DNA of 10,009 nt from JAKIYB01 sp964590255. Lineage in GTDB: Bacteria; Armatimonadota; Hebobacteria; CAIYQO01. The DNA lies in assembly GCA_964590255.1 (NCBI GenBank), contig CAZPYA010000141.1:1-10009 (forward strand), written 5' to 3'. The position numbers were made by a program, and so were the translations under genes. Shown here piece by piece: positions 1-5,718 of this stretch; the first letter of the stretch is position 1, and every line of letters begins with the position of its first letter. Below the pieces are notes generated by a model, which had not been told where the DNA came from, made no database searches, and saw only the letters and a program-made list of their open reading frames with translations.

Positions 1-29
1 CCGATGATGATGACATCCGAGGTTGACAT
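1..29 (-). CDS. N-terminus of a probable FAD/NAD(P)-binding oxidoreductase (partial, runs off left edge)
   Basis: Only nine full codons and part of a tenth are visible. Read on the minus strand from the ATG at 29 they give MSTSDVIIIG. A short polar lead followed by D-V-I-I-I-G is the usual first beta strand of a Rossmann-type dinucleotide-binding fold, as in FAD-dependent oxidoreductases where it continues into GxGxxG. The glycine-rich loop lies outside the window, so the family is a guess. No clear Shine-Dalgarno site precedes the ATG. A plausible sigma70-like promoter lies about 70 bases upstream at 100-129, which supports a gene beginning here. The alternative is chance coding of a hydrophobic run. 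Confidence 0.42.
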
Positions 30-99
30 GACACATACGCACGCCGGCGCGCGGGGCAGGAGGAAATGCGCACGCCCCGCCGGCGACGACTCCACCGAT

Positions 100-129
100 A
101 TTGTACCGTAAACGGCGGGAACGGGGCAA
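100..129 (-). promoter_or_regulatory. possible sigma70-type promoter for the gene at the left edge
   Basis: On the minus strand a TTGCCC -35 box (124-129) is followed, 18 bases later, by a TACAAT -10 box (100-105). Five of six -10 bases match TATAAT and four of six -35 bases match TTGACA. It points left, toward the partial oxidoreductase starting at 29, giving a leader of about 60 bases. That leader contains a GC-rich imperfect inverted repeat (gcggggc at 51-57 and gccccgc at 74-80). This is inferred from the sequence only. Confidence 0.35.
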
Positions 130-154
130 GGTGAACGAAGGGACAATGGTCGGG

Positions 155-250
155 TTACGGCGCGAAGAGCAGCAGCGGCGCCACCATCTCCTCGGCGCTC
201 AGGCCGCCGTGACAGCCGATCATGGCGATGTGGGGACGGGGGACGGACAA
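155..250 (-). pseudogene. C-terminal remnant of an alkaline-phosphatase-superfamily protein
   Basis: Directly downstream of the esterase stop codon and in the same frame is a 31-codon open stretch ending in TAA at 155-157. It contains HGGLSAEEMVAPLL near its end. The pattern HGG(L/M)S-x-E-E-M-x-x-P-L is typical of the extreme C-terminus of type I phosphodiesterase/nucleotide pyrophosphatase and PglZ-like members of the alkaline phosphatase superfamily, where the His helps bind metal. The rest of such a protein (usually 400 or more residues) is absent because the sequence just upstream is a complete esterase gene. The best reading is a decayed leftover of a gene that was deleted or replaced. 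An ATG at 223 could start a 22-residue peptide, but no clear ribosome-binding site supports it. The family call rests on one motif. Confidence 0.45.
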
Positions 251-976
251 TTACCCCTTCAGATTCCGCGCATGAAAAAGCAGCGCCGCGGTGATGTGCT
301 TGTCCCAGTATTCCCAGGTGTGGGCGCCGGGGAATTCCTTATAAGTGTGCGCCAGGCCCAGTTCGGCGCAGCGGGCGTGGAAGCGGCGGTTGTGCTCGAT
401 GAGGAAGTCGTCCACGCCGCAGTCGACGTAGAGCGCGGGCTTGGGGCCGGAGCGGGCGGCGAGGTGGAAGGGATCTTCGTCATCGCGCATGTTACCATGC
501 GGAAAAATCGTTTTCAACTCGTGGCAGAGCGATTCGGTGAGCAGCGCGGCGATGTCCAGCGCGCCGGAATGCGACGCGGCCGAGCCGAAAACATCCGGAT
601 ACTTCAGTCCGAGCTTCACCGCGCCGTAGCCGCCCATGGACAGCCCGCCGATAGCGCGGCCCTCGGGAGCGGCGACCGTGCGGAAGGCGCGGTCGATAAC
701 GCGCACGGTGTCGAGGATGTGCCCCTCATACCGCCCCAGCCCGGGGTGGGTATCGACATAGAAGGAGCGTCCGCCATCAAGCAGCACCACCATCATCCCC
801 ACCTTCTCGGCGTAGCGCTCGATGCTGGTGCGGCGCAGCCAGATGGTATAGTCGTCGGACAGGCCGTGGAGCTGATAGACCACGCGGAATGGCCCCTCGC
901 CGTCGGGCAGGATGACATAGGCGCCGCACTGCTTTTCCAGCGCCGGACTGAAGTAATGCAGATGGATGAGTGACAT
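251..976 (-). CDS. alpha/beta-hydrolase esterase (esterase D / tributyrin esterase-like)
   Basis: A 241-residue serine esterase, a normal length for the small single-domain esterase D / EstA-type group. These act on short-chain acyl esters such as acetylated sugars. The catalytic triad is readable: the nucleophile Ser113 in GGLSMGGYGA, Asp190 in DCGVDDFL, and His219 in PGAHTWEYW. The HGLSDD segment near residue 37 fits the oxyanion-hole strand-loop. No signal peptide or membrane segment is seen, so it is probably cytoplasmic. The reading frame stays open to 1387, but that extension lies inside the AraC gene and has shadow-type composition. The start at 976 is supported by a GAGGGA site six bases upstream. 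It follows the AraC-type gene by 49 bases on the same strand and may be co-transcribed with it. The exact substrate is unknown; a sugar-ester role is inferred from context. Confidence 0.85.
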   Translation of the reverse strand: MSLIHLHYFSPALEKQCGAYVILPDGEGPFRVVYQLHGLSDDYTIWLRRTSIERYAEKVGMMVVLLDGGRSFYVDTHPGLGRYEGHILDTVRVIDRAFRTVAAPEGRAIGGLSMGGYGAVKLGLKYPDVFGSAASHSGALDIAALLTESLCHELKTIFPHGNMRDDEDPFHLAARSGPKPALYVDCGVDDFLIEHNRRFHARCAELGLAHTYKEFPGAHTWEYWDKHITAALLFHARNLKG

Positions 977-982
977 GAATGA

Positions 983-988
983 TCCCTC
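983..988 (-). promoter_or_regulatory. ribosome-binding site of the esterase
   Basis: GAGGGA on the minus strand, six bases before the ATG at 976. It decides the start against the longer open frame that extends upstream to 1387. Confidence 0.6.
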
Positions 989-1025
989 GCTACGCAATAG
1001 TTCGCGGGTGGCACGGCGGATTCCT

Positions 1026-1892
1026 CTACCATGCGTCGGGGTCGCGGCCGGCGGTGCGCTGCCAGCGGGAGAAAGCGGCGGGACAGGAGAAGCCGAGTTC
1101 GTGGGCGACGGCCTTTTTACTGGCGCCTTCGGCGAGGCGTTGGCGGACGCGCTCCCGGCGACAGTCATCGATGAACGCATGGACGGAGACGCCGGTGTGC
1201 GCCGTGAAGATGCGCAGGAAATGGTACTTGCTGTAGCCGGCGAGACGCGCGAGGTGGTCGAGGGTGGCCCCGCGGCCGACGGTGTCGCGGATGTGCTGTT
1301 GCACGGTGGCGATGATGCGCGCCTGGAAGAGGGCGGGGTCTTCGCGGTCGGATTCGGCGAAGCCGTCCTCGACGATGCCGGTAACAAGGGCGGCCAGCGC
1401 AGTCACGAGGCGCAGGCGCCGGACGGCGGGCGGCGCGGTGGGGAGATCGAAAAGCATGAAGGCGCTGCCCACGCGGACATCGCCGCGGGCGAGCAAGCGG
1501 CTGCGGTCGGAACAGAGCACGCGGCCGTCGCGCACGGCCACGGTGCGGGCGATGGCGTGCTCGCGGGTGATGGCCACCCACAGATGGTCGGCATCCGGCG
1601 CGAAGGGAGGGCAATTCTGGTCATGCTCCTCGAAGGCGTCAAAGAAAAGTGCAGTTCCTGGCGCGCAAGGGTAGACCTGTCCGGCGTGCCCGTGCATCCC
1701 CTCCCCCGACAGAAAGAACAGCACCTCCAGATGGGCGTGGCGATGGGTGTGCTCGGTCAGCCACGCCTGATGGGCGGTATGCGCGACCGGCGCCACATCG
1801 GGTGGGCAATACCCGCTGACGATGCGCCAGCGCTCCGGCCGGGTGAGCAGCGCCAGCATCGGCGCGCTGAAGATGGGGTGTTCCGCCTGCAT
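1026..1892 (-). CDS. AraC/XylS-family transcriptional regulator
   Basis: A 288-residue protein with an N-terminal cupin-like sensing half and a C-terminal AraC DNA-binding half. The histidine-rich EHTHRHAHLEVLFFLSGEG around residues 47-65, followed by the PGTALFFDAFEEH strand, is the usual sugar-binding cupin pattern. Residues 205-288 carry two helix-turn-helix units: ATLDHLARLAGYSKYHFLRIF (209-229) and SKKAVAHELGFSCPAAFSRW (258-277). The family mostly activates carbohydrate-use genes. It is divergent from the aminotransferase cluster and sits 49 bases upstream of the esterase, so it may control either or both. An alternative TTG start at 1928 would add 12 residues, but neither start has a Shine-Dalgarno site. 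The ATG at 1892 is preferred because a -10-like box lies six bases before it, suggesting a leaderless message. The ligand is unknown. Confidence 0.86.
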   Translation of the reverse strand: MQAEHPIFSAPMLALLTRPERWRIVSGYCPPDVAPVAHTAHQAWLTEHTHRHAHLEVLFFLSGEGMHGHAGQVYPCAPGTALFFDAFEEHDQNCPPFAPDADHLWVAITREHAIARTVAVRDGRVLCSDRSRLLARGDVRVGSAFMLFDLPTAPPAVRRLRLVTALAALVTGIVEDGFAESDREDPALFQARIIATVQQHIRDTVGRGATLDHLARLAGYSKYHFLRIFTAHTGVSVHAFIDDCRRERVRQRLAEGASKKAVAHELGFSCPAAFSRWQRTAGRDPDAW

Positions 1893-1898
1893 GTCGAG

Positions 1899-1928
1899 AT
1901 GATAGCAATAAATGTTAATCCTTCGCAA
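1899..1928 (-). promoter_or_regulatory. candidate promoter of the AraC-family gene, leaderless arrangement
   Basis: On the minus strand TTGCGA (1923-1928) and TATCAT (1899-1904) are separated by 18 bases. The -10-like box ends six bases before the ATG at 1892, so transcription would begin at or next to the start codon. This would explain why no ribosome-binding site is visible. The alternative TTG start at 1928 would lie inside the -35 box. Confidence 0.4.
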
Positions 1929-1938
1929 TGGTGGTGAC

Positions 1939-1967
1939 TTGGCGAGAGCACTTTACGAGCCTATCAT
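1939..1967 (+). promoter_or_regulatory. candidate promoter of the aminotransferase operon
   Basis: TTGGCG (1939-1944), a 17-base spacer and TATCAT (1962-1967) form a good sigma70-like match. The start point would be near 1974, leaving a leader of about 23 bases that contains the GAGGAG ribosome-binding site. The box lies between the divergent AraC gene and the aminotransferase, a natural place for an AraC-type operator, although I see no clear direct-repeat operator. Confidence 0.5.
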
Positions 1968-1984
1968 CGTTATATCGACATTAT

Positions 1985-1990
1985 GAGGAG
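1985..1990 (+). promoter_or_regulatory. ribosome-binding site of the aminotransferase
   Basis: GAGGAG six bases before the ATG at 1997. It selects this start over an in-frame ATG at 1928 that would lie upstream of the candidate promoter and would add 23 atypical residues. Confidence 0.7.
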
Positions 1991-1996
1991 CATGCC

Positions 1997-3253
1997 ATGT
2001 CTGTATCAAGCACGTCTCTCGCGTTGACGGGGGGAAGCAAGACGGTATCGCTGCCTTCCCCGGCCTGGCCGGTATCCGGCGAGCAGGAAGTCGCGTGGAT
2101 GACCGAGGTGGTGCGCAGTGGGAAGTGGAGCTGGGTAGGTGAGCATGAGCGGGCGTTTTGCGCGGAGTTCGCCGCGTTCATCGGCAGCCGGCACGCGATG
2201 ATGCTGGCGAACGGCACGGTGACGCTGCAGTGCGCGCTGCAGGCGGTGGGCGTGCAGCCGGGCGACGAGGTAATCATCCCCGGCCTCACCTGGGTGGCCA
2301 CGCTGCAGGCGGCGCTGGACATCGGCGCCAACGGCGTGCTGGTGGATATCGACCCGGAGACATATTGCATCGACCCGGCGGCAATCACGTCGGCGATCAC
2401 CCCGAAGACGAAGGCGATCATCCCCGTGCATCTATATGGCTGCATGTGCGACATGGACGCCATCGGCGACATCGCCCGGCGGCACAACCTGAAGATCGTG
2501 GAAGACGTGGCGCACCAGCATGGCAGCCGCTGGCGCGACGTGGGCGCCGGGGCGCTGGGCGACGCGGGTAGCTACAGCTTCCAGCAGAGCAAGGTGCTGA
2601 CCTGCGGCGAAGGCGGGGCCATCACCTGCAATGACGACGCCGTCTACGAGACCGCCTTCTGCTTGAAACATGTGGGCTACATGCCCGACCTGACCACCCC
2701 CGGCAACCGCTACGGCCACAACTACCGCGCCACGGAGATGCAGGCGGTGCTGCTGCGCGGCGGACTGACGCGCATCGAGGAGCAACTACGCATTCGCGAG
2801 GAGAGCGAGGCGGTGCTGCGCGAGGGATTGGCGAAGCTCGGTGGGCCGCTGCGCGCGGCGCGGCGCGACCCGCGCGTCACCCGGCAGTCGTATTACGCGG
2901 TGACGCTGCACTTCGACGCAGCGCAGGCGGCGGGCGTCACCCGTGAGCAATATACGGCCGCGCTGGCGGCGGAAGGCCTGTTTGTCGGCGGCACCTACCC
3001 CGCCGTGTATGCCCACCGCCTGCTGAACCTGTATGACGCCACCAGCCCCATCCCCTATCGCGATCAGGCGGTGGTGCAAAACTACGCCGACCTGCGCCTG
3101 CCCGTCACCGAGCGCGTGGTGCATGAAGAAGGACTGGTATTGTCCCACTACCCACTGCTGGGTGGCGTGCCGCTGATGGCGCAGTTCCTGGATGCGGTAG
3201 CGAAGGTGAACGACCGGCTGCAGGACGTGCGGGCACATTTCACGAATCAGTAA
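1997..3253 (+). CDS. DegT/DnrJ/EryC1/StrS-family PLP-dependent aminotransferase (StsC-like)
   Basis: A 418-residue fold-type I PLP enzyme of the sugar-aminotransferase family, which transfers an amino group (usually from Glu or Gln) to a keto-sugar or keto-cyclitol. The PLP-binding lysine is Lys199 in YSFQQSKVLTCGEGG. The pyridine-nitrogen aspartate is Asp170 in IVEDVAHQHG. The NYRATEMQA block (242-250) is the classic substrate/PLP-phosphate loop. LANGTVTLQCAL (70-81) and GDEVIIPGLTWVAT (89-102) are standard N-terminal landmarks. The Q-Q-S-K-V-L-T-x-G-E-G-G wording and EDxAHQHGxRW are closer to glutamine:scyllo-inosose aminotransferases and AHBA synthase-like members than to the typical 4-keto-sugar enzymes, from memory of those motifs. 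It opens a plus-strand gene run with a promoter and ribosome-binding site just upstream. The family call is firm; the substrate is inference. Confidence 0.93.
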   Translation: MSVSSTSLALTGGSKTVSLPSPAWPVSGEQEVAWMTEVVRSGKWSWVGEHERAFCAEFAAFIGSRHAMMLANGTVTLQCALQAVGVQPGDEVIIPGLTWVATLQAALDIGANGVLVDIDPETYCIDPAAITSAITPKTKAIIPVHLYGCMCDMDAIGDIARRHNLKIVEDVAHQHGSRWRDVGAGALGDAGSYSFQQSKVLTCGEGGAITCNDDAVYETAFCLKHVGYMPDLTTPGNRYGHNYRATEMQAVLLRGGLTRIEEQLRIREESEAVLREGLAKLGGPLRAARRDPRVTRQSYYAVTLHFDAAQAAGVTREQYTAALAAEGLFVGGTYPAVYAHRLLNLYDATSPIPYRDQAVVQNYADLRLPVTERVVHEEGLVLSHYPLLGGVPLMAQFLDAVAKVNDRLQDVRAHFTNQ

Positions 3254-3263
3254 GATGTGGTGA

Positions 3264-3305
3264 CCCTCACCCCCTGTCCGCTTCTCCCCGAGGAGAGGCG
3301 AAAAA
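3264..3305 (+). repeat. GC-rich intergenic repeat fragment with hairpin
   Basis: The 68-base spacer between the aminotransferase and the epimerase holds a pyrimidine-rich CCCTCACCCCC run leading into a hairpin. The stem is CGCTTCTCC (3279-3287) with GGAGAGGCG (3292-3300), with a CCGA loop and one T-G wobble. It is followed by AAAAAG rather than a T-run, so it does not look like a terminator for the plus strand. Its wording resembles dispersed intergenic repeats seen in many high-GC genomes. It sits 11 bases before the next ribosome-binding site and could influence translation or mRNA stability. Confidence 0.45.
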
Positions 3306-3311
3306 GCTATT

Positions 3312-3317
3312 GGAGGT
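3312..3317 (+). promoter_or_regulatory. ribosome-binding site of the epimerase/dehydratase
   Basis: GGAGGT ending four bases before the ATG at 3322. It rules out the in-frame TTG at 3310, which overlaps the site. Confidence 0.75.
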
Positions 3318-3321
3318 AATC

Positions 3322-4314
3322 ATGCGCGTCTGCATCGTCGGCGGAACGGGAAATATCAGCACAAGCATCGTGCGGCTGCTTGTGGAGTTGGGGCATGAGG
3401 TGACGGTGTTCAACCGTGGGCAGCGGACAACGCCGCCGGACGTGCGAGTGATCGTCGGCGACCGGCAGGACCGGGAGGCGTTCGAGACGTGCATGCAGGC
3501 GGAGCGGTTCGATGCCGCCATCGACATGATTTCCTTCACCCGCGAGGACGCGGCCAGCAGCCTGCGCGCCTTTCGCGACGTGAGCCATTTCATCCACTGC
3601 TCGACGGTGTGTACCTACGGCATCCAATACGACTGGCTGCCGGCGACGGAAGACCACCCGCTGCGGCCGATTACCGACTACGGGCGCAATAAAGTCGCCG
3701 CCGACTCCCTGCTGCTGGAAGCCTATTACCGCGACGGCTTTCCCGTCACCATCATCAAGCCGTCCAGCACCTTCGGGCCGCAGATGGGCCTGCTGCGCCA
3801 GGTGGCGTGGGATCTGTCGTGGATCGACCGCGTGCGCAAAGGCAAGCCGCTGCTGGTGTGCGGCGACGGCTTCGCGCTGCACCAGTTCCTGTATGTTGAC
3901 GACGCCGCGCCGGCGTTCGCCTGTGCCCTGGGGCGGCAGCGGACGTTCGGGCAGGTGTATAACATGGTCAACGCCGGCTTTTATACCTGGGTGGATTACC
4001 ACCAAACCGCCATGCGCGTGCTGGGCCGTGAGGTGGAGTTGATCGGCGCGCCGCTGCAGGTGCTGGTGGCGCAAAACGTGCCGGGCGTCGGCATCTGCAC
4101 GGATATCTTCGCGCACAACATCTACTACAGTAACGCGAAGATCACCCGCGACATCCCCGAATTTCGCCCGCGTGTCTCGCTGGAAGCAGGCATGGCGCAG
4201 GTGATCGAGGCGCTGGACCGTGAGGACCGTATCCCCAACTCAGACGAGTTAGAGTGGGAAGACCGAATTATTGCCGCCATACGCGCGCTGTCTCCTATAC
4301 CCAGTTCCCGGTAA
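3322..4314 (+). CDS. NAD(P)-dependent epimerase/dehydratase (extended/atypical SDR)
   Basis: A 330-residue short-chain dehydrogenase/reductase of the nucleotide-sugar epimerase type. The N-terminal Rossmann fold has the GGTGNIS loop (7-13), in place of the common GGTGFIG, and an FNRG strand end (30-33) that usually contacts the cofactor ribose or phosphate. The active-site set is HCSTVCTYG (92-100), with Tyr120 and Lys124 in YGRNK (the YxxxK pair). KPSSTFGP (146-153) is the standard C-terminal substrate-side block, and HQFLYVDDAA (187-196) matches the H-x-F-x-x-V-D-D element. No signal peptide is present, so it is cytoplasmic. It lies 68 bases after the aminotransferase and 19 bases before the ceramidase-like gene, consistent with one transcript. 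It likely oxidises, epimerises or dehydrates a sugar or cyclitol substrate; which one cannot be read from the sequence. Confidence 0.92.
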   Translation: MRVCIVGGTGNISTSIVRLLVELGHEVTVFNRGQRTTPPDVRVIVGDRQDREAFETCMQAERFDAAIDMISFTREDAASSLRAFRDVSHFIHCSTVCTYGIQYDWLPATEDHPLRPITDYGRNKVAADSLLLEAYYRDGFPVTIIKPSSTFGPQMGLLRQVAWDLSWIDRVRKGKPLLVCGDGFALHQFLYVDDAAPAFACALGRQRTFGQVYNMVNAGFYTWVDYHQTAMRVLGREVELIGAPLQVLVAQNVPGVGICTDIFAHNIYYSNAKITRDIPEFRPRVSLEAGMAQVIEALDREDRIPNSDELEWEDRIIAAIRALSPIPSSR

Positions 4315-4323
4315 CCTGAACAT

Positions 4324-4329
4324 GGAGGG
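4324..4329 (+). promoter_or_regulatory. ribosome-binding site of the ceramidase-like gene
   Basis: GGAGGG ending four bases before the ATG at 4334. It favours that start over the in-frame ATG at 4322, which overlaps the site, and over the frame opening at 4271 inside the preceding gene. Confidence 0.7.
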
Positions 4330-4333
4330 TGCC

Positions 4334-5689
4334 ATGCAGATCGGATTCGGCAGAGTTGATATCACCCCGCGGGTAGGCGTGGAGCTGTGCGGCTTCGGGC
4401 CGTTCATCAACCGGCACTCCATCGGGGTGCGCGACCGGCTGTGGGCGCGGGCGATGGCGGTGCGGCTCGGTGAGACAACGCTGGTGCTGGTGAGCTGCGA
4501 CCTGATCGCGGTGAGCGATGTCATCACCCGGCGCACGCGGGAGCTGGTGCGCGCGGCGCACGGCCTGCCGGGCGACGCGGTGATGGTACACTGCACCCAC
4601 ACGCATAGCGGCCCCTGCCCCAGCCCGCTCATCGGCTGGGGAGACGCCGACTTGCCGTATGTGGAGATCCTCCCCACCCGGCTGGCGCAGGCGTGCATCG
4701 CGGCAGTGGATAATCTAACTGAGGCCGAGTTGCGCCACGCCTGCGTGCCGTGCGAAGGCATCGGGCTAAACCGGCAGTATGACATCGACGCCCCGCCGCT
4801 GGACGAGGTGCTGCGCGACGACTGGCGGCCGGTGAAACCGGAGCTGACCGATACGACCTGCCACGTCATCACCGCCCACGCCGCCGGGCGAATGATCGGC
4901 TTCCTCAGCTATTTCGGCTGCCACCCGGTGACCTGCTGCCAGGAAACGCGCTACATCCACGGCGATTACTGCGGCGTGGCCACCAACCTGCTGGAACGCG
5001 AGCACCCGGGCTGCGTCGGCCTGTTTTTGCAGGGCGCGCAGGGCGACGTAAACACCTGCGTGGTACACAAGCCGGAGCCGGAGGCGCTGCTGGCGCTGGA
5101 TGTCATCGCCGGGCGGTATGCCAACGCCGTGCGCGCAGGCATGCAAGCAGCGGCGCCGATTGAGGTGGACGACATCGCCTCCGTGTCGCAACAGGCGATC
5201 TTCAGCCGGATACCCGTAACGGTGGCGGAGATGCAGGCGCTGCTGGCGGAGCAAGAGGCGATCCTGCACGCGCCGGACACCGCCGACACCGATTTCCGGC
5301 TGCGCCTGGCGACGGTGTATGCCGTGGCGCTGCGCCGGCTCATCGCCCGCCGCCAAGCCGGCGACACGCTGGAGCCCGCCACCGAGCTGCAAGGGTTCCG
5401 CATCGGCCCCCTCGCCTTGCTGGGCACACCGTTCGAGATCTACCAGGCGATTAAAAACGACGTGGTGGCCGCCGCGCAGGCGCCCATCCCCCTGGTGATG
5501 GGCCTGACGAACGACGAGCTGGGCTACGCGCCCGACCGCGCCACCGCGGCCGCCGGCGGCTATGCGGCGCGGCAGGTGCCGTTCATGCTCGGATCGCTGC
5601 CCTTCGCCAACATCCACGACGAGTTGGCGGCGGCGTTGCTGGCGTTGGACGCGCGGTTGCAGGAATTGCCGGCCACGGCGCGAATGTAG
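4334..5689 (+). CDS. neutral/alkaline ceramidase N-terminal-domain family hydrolase, lacking the GDxSPN serine
   Basis: A 451-residue protein related to the N-terminal domain of neutral ceramidases, a zinc amidase fold. It starts with IGFGRVDITPRVGVELCGF, the usual family opening. Candidate zinc ligands are the His in HCTHTHSGP (86-94), His197 in GCHPVTCC, Glu368 in TPFEIYQ and Tyr398 in ELGYAPD. The order agrees with the His-His-Glu-Tyr set of the Pseudomonas enzyme. Bacterial and human ceramidases use a serine in GDxSPN; here the equivalent block is GAQGDVNTC (234-242), with Asn where Ser is expected. The C-terminal Ig-like domain of full-length ceramidases (about 650 residues) is absent, as is a signal peptide. 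It is therefore probably a cytoplasmic metal-dependent hydrolase of an unidentified amide or ester, not a ceramidase. It begins 19 bases after the epimerase and is likely co-transcribed with it. Confidence 0.85.
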   Translation: MQIGFGRVDITPRVGVELCGFGPFINRHSIGVRDRLWARAMAVRLGETTLVLVSCDLIAVSDVITRRTRELVRAAHGLPGDAVMVHCTHTHSGPCPSPLIGWGDADLPYVEILPTRLAQACIAAVDNLTEAELRHACVPCEGIGLNRQYDIDAPPLDEVLRDDWRPVKPELTDTTCHVITAHAAGRMIGFLSYFGCHPVTCCQETRYIHGDYCGVATNLLEREHPGCVGLFLQGAQGDVNTCVVHKPEPEALLALDVIAGRYANAVRAGMQAAAPIEVDDIASVSQQAIFSRIPVTVAEMQALLAEQEAILHAPDTADTDFRLRLATVYAVALRRLIARRQAGDTLEPATELQGFRIGPLALLGTPFEIYQAIKNDVVAAAQAPIPLVMGLTNDELGYAPDRATAAAGGYAARQVPFMLGSLPFANIHDELAAALLALDARLQELPATARM

Positions 5690-5718
5690 TATCCATCTCA
5701 TGCTTCCGGGGGTTCTCC

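Noticed and set aside
66..134. 22-codon plus-strand frame after an AGGAGG sequence
   Set aside because: The spacing to the ATG is only two bases, the translation is Arg-rich without similarity I know, and the segment overlaps a better minus-strand promoter.
101..973. Long plus-strand open frame of 290 codons opposite the esterase
   Set aside because: It mirrors the esterase on the other strand, has no family motifs, no ribosome-binding site, and the His/Ala/Gly-rich composition typical of antisense frames in GC-rich DNA.
977..1387. N-terminal extension of the esterase frame upstream of 976
   Set aside because: The extra 137 residues are Ser/Pro/Ala-rich, overlap the AraC coding sequence, and the internal ATG at 976 has its own ribosome-binding site and a family-typical N-terminus.
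966..1937. Plus-strand open frame of 323 codons opposite the AraC gene
   Set aside because: It lies antisense to a clear AraC-family protein with two helix-turn-helix units; the Gly/Ala/Asp-rich translation has no recognisable domain.
3279..3300. Rho-independent terminator after the aminotransferase
   Set aside because: The hairpin is good, but it is followed by As rather than Ts on the plus strand, and the next gene follows in the same direction after a strong ribosome-binding site.
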